Of a stretch of 64,000 bases of DNA, positions 51,030 through 61,147 are shown one piece after another. The position numbers were made by a program, and so were the translations under genes. The notes below the pieces were generated by a model. The model had not been told where the DNA came from and made no database searches. It worked only from the letters and a program-made list of their open reading frames with translations. Position 1 is the stretch's first letter; the number at the start of each line of letters is the position of its first letter. Origin of the DNA: Aquila chrysaetos chrysaetos (taxonomy: Eukaryota; Chordata; Aves; Accipitriformes; Accipitridae); assembly GCF_900496995.4 (NCBI RefSeq), contig NC_044011.1, forward strand, positions 24,274,041 through 24,338,040. Reading direction: 5' to 3'.

Positions 51030-51106
51030 CCGGGCTGGACTGACGGCTGCGGTTGGGGAACTTCAATTTCGTATGTGAGCGCGAGCGGCGGCCGTTTGGG
51101 CGGCAG
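51030..51106 (+). other. EPB41L2: Candidate non-coding first exon, inferred EPB41L2
   Basis: Sequence just downstream of the core promoter cluster, ending at a possible donor CGGCAG|GTACAG (GT at 51107-51108). An alternative donor, TAT|GTGAGC, is at 51075. The transcript start and donor are guesses from position. A longer first exon ending elsewhere in the island is possible. Confidence 0.3.
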
Positions 51107-52057
51107 GTACAGGCGGGAGGGGGAGAGCGAGTCCCGGGGGGAGCGCGGCCCGGAGCGCGGCCTCCCGCCGGCGATGGGGGGCGGCGGGGAGGAGGGCAGC
51201 CGCAGCGCTGAGGAGAGGGGGGCGGGCGGCCGCCCTGCGCCTAGAGGCCGGTTTGCCCCGGCTCCGTCGGCGTTTTCCCCCGCTCCGCGCCGTCCGCCGC
51301 GGGCGGGGCCGGGCCGGGCGCTCGTCCTCCGGGCAGAGCTGCCCCTTCCCTCCCTCCCTCCCTCCCGGCGTCGAGCGGCTGCTGGGCGGGCGGGAGGCCG
51401 GCCGGTCGGTCGGGGGCTGTCAGAGCCGGGGCCGGCCGTGGGAGGAGCGGGGACGGCAGGGGGCGGCAGCGGCCCCGAGGAAGCGTGTCCGGTGGGGCGG
51501 CCGCGGCGGGGGAGATCCCCCTGCCTGCCGCAGCCCCTCCGCGCGGTGGGGCCTCTTCCCCGCTCCTCGGGCGGGCAGGAGTCTCTGAGCGGGGCCGACT
51601 TCTCCCTCGCTCTCTCCCTCCCTCCTTTTCCCCGGCGGTCTGGGCGCTGGCCGCAGCGTGCGGAGCCGCTCCTCGCCGCTCGGTTTCAAATCTCCCTCGG
51701 GGGGCTGCCGCCGCCGGCACTGTCCGCGGCCTCCGGCCGTCCGCCAGCCCGCCCCGGCGGCGGGCGGCACGTCAGGGCGGCCCGGCCGGGGCTGGGAGTG
51801 CTGCCGCGGCGGCGGTCGTCCCCGCGTCTGCTGCGCTTTTGGGTCTCCCGCTTCCTGGTGTGAGGCAAGAGAAGAGAGGGGCGGTTTTCCCCGAAAGTCT
51901 GTCCTCATCCCTGTCGGTTACTCTCCCGCGCCCGCCGTACGAATACTGCGCGAGGAGAGGAGATTTTTTAATTTTTTTTTTTTTTTCCCTCCTAGAACAC
52001 CACTCCTCATTCCGATAACTTCATCTGTTTGCATCTTGGGCTGTTTCTTTCTTTCAG

Positions 52058-52127
52058 CTGTAAGTGAGCAGCTGCAGCAAAATGAGCTAAACAGGACCGG
52101 GCACTGAAGCTGTTTATGAATAATTAG
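52058..52127 (+). other. Candidate alternative 5'-UTR exon
   Basis: A 70-base segment bounded by a strong acceptor (TGTTTCTTTCTTTCAG before 52058) and a reasonable donor (TTAG|GTAGGG, GT at 52128-52129), about 1 kb after the inferred promoter. It contains only a tiny ATG-AGC-TAA frame, so it would be non-coding. Based on splice-site shape alone. Confidence 0.22.
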
Positions 52128-55100
52128 GTAGGGGATGAAACTGAGGAAGGCTGTACATGCCTAACTTCCTTTCTCTTCAGGATTAGAATGAACATCAGTG
52201 TAGAATCCTATTGTATGTTCTTTATCTGCTATTTTAAAACAAAGTAGTCTGCCTTTCAAGATGTGATGGCCCGGCCTCTGTGTAACCGTTATGCATGGAG
52301 GTCTTTAAAAAAATTGAGATATTATTTATAAATTTAAGTCCAAAGTTCTTTTCCTATTATTGTTCTTTTGCAAGGCTTTGATTACAGTACCATGAAGTCT
52401 GAATACTCTGAAAAGAGCTATTAACGCTCTGGTAACGTTTCTAGTGCAGCATTTTTCCACAGGTGAAGATCCCACTGAGTTGAAGTTAATCCCTTTTGAT
52501 GTTAATAGTATTGTGCATGCATGTGTATGGCTAGAATGGACTTAAAGGAGGTTACTCTATGAATGATTGCTGATTGACATGAAGGGAGTTGGTTTGAGGG
52601 TTTGTCATCTGAATGATTATGATTTCCAGAAAGAGCTTCTGAAATAAATTGCTGCCAAGAAACAAGTAATAGCCAACTAGGGAGTAAACTTAGGTTAAAG
52701 TGCTTTGATACCGGTAATGACTAGCACACAGTTCAATTAGGATGTTTTTTCTTATTGTAAAGCTGTCTAAGATCCATTTTTAATTAAAAACATGTAATTT
52801 ATAGCTTTTTCATTGACATATAGTGCTTTGCTTAGCTTTACTGCCTCATTTTCCTGTCTGCTAGCATGGGTGCTTCTAGAGTGTTAGTGAAATGCAACAA
52901 GCACATAGTTCTGCAAAACTTAAGTCTTCAGCAAATTCTCATAAACTTGCATATTTTCCAGACCTGGAGAGTTTGAAATGGCAAACTACTTTTTAAACAG
53001 GAACTATCTAAAAAATAAAGCCGCATCCTTTGGCGTGATGTTTTTAAGTTTCAAACAGCAGATAAATTTGATCCCTAAGCTACAGAACCAATCGGTTATA
53101 GAACAGACCCAGTTCAGAACCAGTTTCGTGGCATCCTGGGTTACGCAGCAGCGGCCCTGAAAGGGTATTCAGCCAAAGGGTTCTGCTTCAGCTGCTACTC
53201 TCCTCCCTTCCAACAAGTTTCCATTTCTGCTTGCCATGCTGTTTTCTATCTGGTGTTAACCTCTATGGTAGGAAGTTGAGCTGCTTTCTCTTGCTTAAAT
53301 TGCAGCGGTCTGCTGAGTTTGTTTCCCTTTGGGCTTCGTATATGACCTTCCCTTCCGCGTTTCCATAGGTTATGGATCTCAAAGTTTATATCAACAGTTT
53401 GTACCAGTGGCAGATGATCTTCCATTGTAGCAATGTCATTTAGAATAGTCTAGACAAGACTTTCAAAAATATGCATATTCTGTGTGCACACATGTTGAAA
53501 TTGGAGTAGAGGGAGAGTTCAAAGTTCTTAACAGCCAGGGCCATGTGGAATGGACTTCCAGGATTCATGCCTTTGGAAATATACCTTTTGTTCCTCTTCT
53601 GATTTGATAAGCCTCCAACGATTGCAGTCAATTCATACTAGGTTTCTGATTTTATTACTGCTTTTTGATATAACTTAAAAAGTAGGAGCAAAGGCAGCTC
53701 TCTGAAGCCAGTCTGACTTGTTGATGTCTGTTAATGGGGTTTCAGTAACAACACTGAATAGCTCTCATTTAGAGAGGGTAACCTGAAGAATAATTGTATT
53801 ACTTATTGTATTCAGTATGATCTGAATCATTTAGCGAGTGTGCATATAGGCAAAATACGCATTTTTCATGTGGCCAGCTCCCGAGTCATACATTTCAGGG
53901 TGAAGAATGTGGGTCGTAAGTGGAGAATGGAAAAGTGTTCTGGGAAGTACAGACATTTAAAGGAAGTATTGTGGGTTGTGATTAATAATAATTTGAACAT
54001 AAGTTCTCTAAGTTATTGTTCAAAAAATGAGACTAGGTATATAAACAACATATATTTTATATGACAAGGTAATAAAATCTTTCTTTAGTTGGTGCTTACA
54101 GGATTCCGTTTTGACTTCTGCATTTGCTTTCGGTGTTAAACTTTAGAAAGTTGATAGTAATAACCTGAAAGAATTTAAAAAGTTACAAGAACTGGGAAGC
54201 ATGTTTCAGTACAAAAGATTGAGCTATTTAAGGATTAAAAAGGGAGGGAACAACATAAAATGGTGATAGATGTACCTGTAATGTGGGCGAGAGCAGATAA
54301 TAGTGGATATGACAGGATTCAGTGGCAGGAGAAGAATCTAAATGGCTTACATTTTTAATAATTATGTCTGTAGTATACAGCATTGCTCTAATTATTGAAA
54401 GAGCCAAAGCTTTCTACATTTTAGCTTACAATGTGTAAATTTCAGTAGGGTAAAAATTATTTTTACCAGAGGTTGTAGTGTGTAGCGTATTTGCCATTAG
54501 ATATTTTTAAAGCAAGATTGAATGCTTTCCTGAGAAAGATGTACTAATTCAAATGGCGGTTTCATTCTGAAACTGATCTTAAGTTGGGGGGAGCAAGAAG
54601 AGGGAAGGTGGGCTTTATTCCTCATTGCAGACAAAATGAACCCAAGAAAAGCAGTGTTGGAAAACTCTTCATTGTATACTCACACAATGGTTGGACACAA
54701 GAAAGGGAATGGGAGCAAGGAAAGGGGATGTGGGAGTGTGTAATTGTTATAACCTGGGTTATACAAAAAGTCAAACTGCATTGTAAGGGGTTGTTTCTGG
54801 CCTTCTAAATTGAAAGAAAAGACTCCTCTTGACTTTAAGAGTGTTAGGTTTATAATAAACTGCCACACTTCCTTTTTTTTTTTTCTTTTGAGATAAAAAC
54901 AAAGTGCAAGTTAAATGATTGTGTATTTTTCTTTTCCTGTTTGGAAGGGTGTTCACATTTTAAAAATACATGTCTCATTTAAGAACAGTTCAATTTCACT
55001 TACCTGGTTTTCTAATTCACTTGGTTGGTGGGATAATTTTTGGTGTAATTTGACTCCAAATTTAACTTTCTCTTATAGGTAAAGAAGATATTGTGCTGTT

Positions 55101-55183
55101 ATCCAGTTGTCATAGTTGATTGCATTCTACTAATCTTCAAGGCTTGTATTGGAGTTAGAGGTAACTTGTGGGGTTTTTTTTGG

Positions 55184-55201
55184 TTTTTTTTTTTTTTTTT
55201 T
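55184..55201. repeat. T18 homopolymer
   Basis: A run of 18 T preceded by a GGGG-T8-GG stretch. Simple sequence only. Confidence 0.9.
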
Positions 55202-55681
55202 AATATCAGAAAATTCACTGTTGGAATTAACTAAATATGTGAAGTTCTGTGTTCTGTTTCAACTTCTCAAATACTTTTGCTGTTGATGTGAGAAATTGCC
55301 ATGGTTTAAGTTGTCAGTTTTGTGATATTATACAGGGAAGAATGTATTAATGAAACAGTAAAAATCTTTACTTTCAGCAAGTCTCAAATTCTTAATTAAA
55401 AAGTTTGCGATATAAACTCTTCTGTGGTAATTTTACTAGTGACTTATTTCCTCCATAGACTTCACCTTGTCTTTGAGTACTTTGTAAAGGTTTACAGTCT
55501 TAAGTGAAGGCCATATCAACAGAATATTGATTAATTACTACTGGCTAATCCAAAAATAGCCATTCTGTTTGGCTAGTGAAATGAGAAAAGTATGTTCTGT
55601 GTATGGTATGAGATTATAGACCTGTGTGTAATGCAAGTGGGACAGCTCAGTAAGAATACATGCTTGTTTATTTTAACAGAC

Positions 55682-55683
<2 letters not shown>

Positions 55684-55740
<57 letters not shown>

Positions 55741-55760
55741 TGGGGGGGGGGGGGGGGGGG
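55684..55760. repeat. Poly-G tract: G55, TTT, G19
   Basis: Fifty-five consecutive G (55684-55738), three T, then 19 G (55742-55760). It can form several stacked G-quadruplexes. The exact length is doubtful because sequencing of such runs is error-prone. Confidence 0.95.
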
Positions 55761-56371
55761 TGGTGTTTGTTTATGTTGCAGTAGTGTCTGATATTTTAGT
55801 GGCACTGTGCAAACACTGTGTTATAGCAACTCTGTAAGTGCTGCTACCTGCCCAGCAAAATGTATAGGCATTGCTGACAATAATGCTGAACAGCATTCTC
55901 TAATTTCAGTTTACATCTCGTGGCTTGGTTTCTCCATTTTATATTCATGTAGTTCCTTACATCTGACATACTACCTTGAAAGTAGAAACAATCAGAAGAA
56001 ATCTATGGACTTGATATGTAAACTTCAAACCCCAGCAAAACAAAACACAAGTCCTGTTTCCCTTCTCAAGTAATTCTCTTTACCTTCTTGCCTTCTACAT
56101 TCCTGTACCCTGGGTTTTTTCCTAGTTCTGGAGGAAAGCTAGGGCTGGGTCTTTTCTCATTCTTATGAGAGTAGAGGACTCAATGATAGGTAATGTTTAT
56201 GACATCTCATAAATGAGAATTTCAGATGTCTACCCTTTGCTCTGCACATTACAACTTCCTTTGATGGTGGCATGATGTTTCATGACTGGACTCAAGTACG
56301 AGATGCTCTGAAGGCTGGACTTCTGTTAAGTTGGCCTCTTTTATAAATACTGATTGGCTGGCTCTGAAGCA

Positions 56372-56438
56372 GGTAGTAGTGTTTTGTTGTGTTTTTTTTG
56401 TTTGTTTGTTTTTGTTTTGTTTGTTTGGTTGGGTTTTT
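56372..56438. repeat. TTTG-rich simple repeat
   Basis: Imperfect GTTT/TTTG units over about 65 bases. Low-complexity T/G sequence. Confidence 0.85.
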
Positions 56439-58528
56439 CCTAGTGGCCATAAGGTACCATTGCCATTCATCTATGTAGTGCTTTTATTAATAGTAGCTTG
56501 GCTCTTCAGAGACCTTGTTGTGAATGAGCATTGCAGGAAGGTCCTCTCTTTAAAACTGGAGACTTCTTTGTTGGTGTCTAGGAGGTTAACTGAGTGTTTT
56601 ACTTGATATTATATCTACCATGGTGCTCATATTTGTCTGTGTCTTGGTTTCTCCTCCCTGGATTTTCTCTTTTAACTTACCTTGCTGCTACTAAGTGATG
56701 CAGCCTGTGTGCTCTGTAAGGTCATTGTTAGAAGACTTTGGCCTTGAGTATTAAAATAGGGTTAGCTAAGGACAGTTTAAAGCGAACTATATAGTGTCCT
56801 GGTGCTCTAGGTTTGAATCTTCCCTTTTGCTTCTAACATTGTCTGTGTGGTTTTCTGTTTGCAAAGCACTAGTTCTGGAGAAATGTTCTGTAGGAAAAGA
56901 TGTTCAGTTACCAGAAAATAAAAATAGACACTAAAAAAGAAGTGTGGACTCTCTGAAAGATCAGTTTCATCTTAAATTGCTTGCACTGATGACAAAGCAG
57001 AGTTTAACCAAATATTTATTGTTGAAATTGCTCTGTAATTAGTAGTGTTGTACAGCTAAATGTAACACCAGATTTTACTGTAAATTACTGTTATCCCATT
57101 ACTGTGGCTTGAGAAGTATAGACTATAACTGTGGTATTCTTTTTAGTGGCCTGGATAAGAATTTGACTACAACATTTTAAGAACATAGTTTTTGTATTTT
57201 TAATAACGTTCTTCAGTATGTATTTAAACTGCATGATGTGATCTCTTACCACAATGGAAAAATTAGAACAGCTTTTTCTAATTTGAAATACTCAGTTATC
57301 CTGTATATGGGATTTAAAATGTATATTCTTATTGCAAGTTTTTGAATTGGTAATAGGCAGACCTTTAAATTCTGATTGACTCAGCATGTATCCTACTTCT
57401 GAAAATCAAACCAAAATTAAAATCTGATGATAAAAATACACACTTGGGTTTCACATTTGTGGAAACATTTTTATTGCTTCCAGTTACTCACAAAAGCAAG
57501 GATTTATTAATAAAATATTTCAGAATATACTGAGTATGCCCTGCAAACTTCTTTCAGTTTGAATATTTCAATTTTGAATCTGAAAGTTCATGTTCAATTT
57601 CCAAATATGGTGTTTTGTACTTAGTTCATTTACAAATAGTGTCTACAATTTGCTGCTTCCTCGGTTGAAAGAAGCTGTTTTATGCCTTGTTTGGCTTCCT
57701 CATTTTGAAGTTGTACTTAAATGCTGTACTTAAATAATGCTGTAACTGCTGTTGTTCCATCATCAATCAATTAAAGAAATGTGGCAAAAGAGTAAGCCTG
57801 TGTATCATTAATCTTTTCTTAGAGGACTGGATCCTTTTTTCTTGTATGGCTTTTTGGATACTTCTGGTAGGATATTGCATTATTGGACCATGAATCTGAA
57901 GCAAATCTAATGTCTGGAGGAAAAGGGTGGAGGATAACCACAACCAAAACCCAAAGAATGTCATAGTGTAACCTTCATACTGAAGTCCACGTTTGGTCAT
58001 AAGGCTGCTTTGTCCCCTCTGTAGGCAACACTTCTGTATTGCGGTAATCTTTGGCAAGAGGTTAGCTACATAATGGCCAGAGGTGGCTGCTCAGATCAAG
58101 CCTGGGATTGCTACATATCAATGCTACTCCTTCTTTACAAGCCCCAATTGCAAGTGATTTTAGTATTAAACCTGTTTTGGACCTCTAATTATCTCATGTT
58201 AATTAACTTAAGCTGTTGGATTTTTGGGCTCACTTTCACAGTGTGCTTTATCTACTTTTTGTGTGCTTGAGGATGTGTCTTGTAGAAAGCAGTTAATGTT
58301 TAATGACATCTGTGCACTTACAGATTTATTTATTTTTCCTTCCTTGCTGGCCCTTGAGTACAATATTTGGTTACAACATGAGACCATTGTAACTTTTTCT
58401 GAATACACTGAAATATTTTCATTTCAGAATGGTAAGACACATTTCTGAAGAATGAAATCCATATTCTCAGTCTTTATCTCTTAATTCCATTCAGTAGAAA
58501 AGGTAAAACACGTAGCATATTAAAACAG

Positions 58529-58531
<3 letters not shown>

Positions 58532-58574
<43 letters not shown>
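58532..58574. repeat. T43 homopolymer
   Basis: Forty-three consecutive T. No retroposed gene or SINE body is recognisable beside it, so it is best treated as an expanded homopolymer. Confidence 0.95.
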
Positions 58575-58576
<2 letters not shown>

Positions 58577-59967
58577 CACAGTTGAATTTAGTCCCAGTGT
58601 CATTTCAGAAAGTAAGGTTGCTATTTAAGTTCCATGGGATAACTGCAGAAGAGAATAATGACACAGTAGAGACCAAATATTTGAGGTATTGGGGGAAGAA
58701 AAAGTTTACACTATTACCAGCATTGTTCTTTTACTGTAGCAGAAATAAAACTATATAAGTGAATTTGGGAATACTTCAATCCTGTGTTTGTAGGTGAGAA
58801 AATGCTTAGAGAAAAGGTGCCTTCTCCATAGAAATGCTCTGTAAAATGACTTGTATTGCCAGAGAGCTGTGTGTTTAAAAACCTCATCCAAAACCAAAGA
58901 ACACAGTAGTGAGCGACAATGTTCTGACTTGGGGAGAGTGCCAGTGTGATATATTCAAATAATCAAGTTTTAGGAAACCATATATAACAAATTTAACTGG
59001 ATATTTCTGCTTTTTGAAGACCTGAGGGGGCTGAAGACAGAAACTTCCTTTACCGCTGCCCCCCCATACATACCCATGCACACTTGTTTTAGCAAATTTA
59101 GTAAAAGGTACATAACCCTACATTTTACTTTCCTCCTTAGACCATTACAAGCTCAATAATCCTGACGGAATATTTGCAGTCTTAACCAGAGACTAGGTAT
59201 TAAATGTGAGACAGTTCTTGCTGGAGGAAAAGTTTGTGCAATTTTAGCTCTGATATGAAAGGTTGATGCTAGAAGCTGCATTACTTATTGTCTCCATTAT
59301 GTATTATGTATGTTTCTTGTATCTCAGAAAGCATAATGAAGCTTTATAAAATTACCCATACATTAGCTGAAGTATATTTTACTGTGCTGACTTGTTCAAA
59401 AATCTAAATAATTTAACTCTGTATCTTGAGGAATCATGAGACTTTTGAAGTACTGGGCTAAGAATTAAGTGTTTTATTTACTGCCTGCAAATGTAAGGCA
59501 GTCTTTTAAATGACTTTTAAATGTCTTTTAAAAGACAATGTGAAAAACACAAAACATGCTCCTGATATGTGGGGAGCAGATTCACTTCAGCCATTTTTTG
59601 CTTTTATAAAAATGCAGCTTCTTTGCATTTTTCAGACCTTTTGTTCAGTTTTCTCTGATTTTTAATATTTTTTTTTTCATTCTCTTAACGTGCATTCCAA
59701 GGCAATACCTACTGTGAAGATGATTGGTTTACCATAAAATTCCCCAGCTGTTAGTGCTGTTTTAGGGTATGTCATATGCCTTAGATAAAGGGCAAGATGT
59801 ACGCCATACATAGCAGCATAAAAACTTTGGAATGGGACCAGATGAAAGCAGTTTTTATTGGCTGAACTGTTTAGTCACTGTCATGAGCCCTGATTTTCTG
59901 GCTTGAAACATCTTGTATTCATAAACTGTTGAATGATGTGGGAAGATTAATTTGCCTGGTGAAGTGG

Positions 59968-60018
59968 TTTTTTTGTTTGTTTGTTTGTTTTTTCTCCTTT
60001 TTTTTTTTTTTTTTTTTT
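59968..60018. repeat. (TTTG)n followed by poly-T
   Basis: A short TTTG repeat, a TCTCC interruption, then about 21 T (59998-60018). Simple sequence only. Confidence 0.9.
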
Positions 60019-61124
60019 AAAAACCAAACCAAAAAAGCTAGTATGTTGCGGTTTAGATGTCAAGCTTATTGAAGTTAAAATCAACCTGCTGATTTCTTGT
60101 TCTGCTGAATGATCTTTGCTTGCTTGCAAAGGATACTCACTAAAAATCCATGGATCCTTTCTGTTCAAAAGCTTATGAGGGTGAGCTTAAAAACAAGTCA
60201 TTTTTTCTTTAACTTTTTTGGTTAAATATTTTAAGACTCTATTTAAGTAGTTACATTGAAGAAACTTTTCTTCAAGTGTTAGAATTTAAAAACTAAGTGG
60301 GTTTTTACGTTGTATTTTTCCTAAGGTTAACAAGAGTATATGATGCTGGCTAGAAGGAGCACTATATAAGCAGTTAAATTAACTGTACAAGACACAACGA
60401 ATGATTTTATATTCTGTGAATGTTTTCAGACCTTTGGTTATGTCAAGAAGGTGAAAGCATAGGCATTTATTTTGGAAGAATGCAGTTTTCCTCTGGCTGA
60501 TTCTTTTTGGTGGCGTTTTCTTTTTTCCTTCCTTCCTGAAGCTTTGTTTCAGATAACTCAGGCAGTGTGTCCATATGTGTGTCTTGGTCAACTGATCATG
60601 TAGGTAGCAACTCAAATTAAAGGAAAATAAAAGCTCATATTCTCAGAGATCCTATTCAATGTAACTTTACTTGTTGCTTAAAAAAACCCCAAACAACCCA
60701 ACAAACAAAACCAAAACTAGCTTCCTCCAGGGCTATGGATAGGTTAGGACAGTAGAGTTAAGTGATGGTTAGTGGTGTTCCTGGCTATAGGTGTCTAGGA
60801 GACATTGTTCTTGACAAATGCTTTTAAATTTTGAGGTGTCAGGAAGTTTTTGGTGAAAACTCAGAAAAATTGTAGAGGAAAAAATTGTCATTTAGGTGTG
60901 GGGCAAACAACTTTCCCGCAATTCAGAGTGAACAGGGACCTAACAAAACCAAGTTGATTAAGCTATTGTAAATCTTCCGTATTGTCTATTTCATGGGTCA
61001 CCATTAGGAGAGATGGTTAACTAACACTTTTATTTAAGAACTTAAAGGTAGGCTTGTTGATGTGAAAATGGTGTTGATAAAGTTCTTATAGAAGATACCG
61101 GAAATTTTATGAAGTTTGGGTTGT

Positions 61125-61147
61125 TGGGTTTTGTTGTTGTTGTTGTT
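61125..61147. repeat. (TTG)n microsatellite
   Basis: About five to six TTG units within T/G-rich sequence of the inferred EPB41L2 intron. Confidence 0.8.

Larger units (their letters stand above)
50130..51950 (+). promoter_or_regulatory. EPB41L2: CpG island and promoter, inferred EPB41L2
   Basis: Nearly 2 kb of extremely GC- and CpG-rich DNA with overlapping open frames in all phases, typical of a housekeeping-type promoter rather than coding sequence. Core elements cluster at 50.88-51.03 kb: a CCAAT box (50885-50889), Sp1-type GC boxes (50893-50908 and an array at 50946-50990) and an inverted CCAAT (50996-51000). Transcription probably starts near 51.0-51.06 kb. In mammals AKAP7 and EPB41L2 (band 4.1-like 2, a membrane-skeleton FERM protein) are adjacent and diverge, and EPB41L2 has non-coding sequence far upstream of its first coding exon. 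The gene assignment is inference from that gene order, because no EPB41L2 coding sequence is in the window. Confidence 0.72.

Noticed and set aside
49789..52107. Many frames of 90-288 codons across the right CpG island
   Set aside because: Open in all phases on both strands, Arg/Ala/Gly/Pro-rich, with no domain. Low stop-codon frequency in CpG-island DNA explains them.
55592..55837. Frame with a long polyglycine segment
   Set aside because: Produced only by the poly-G tract.
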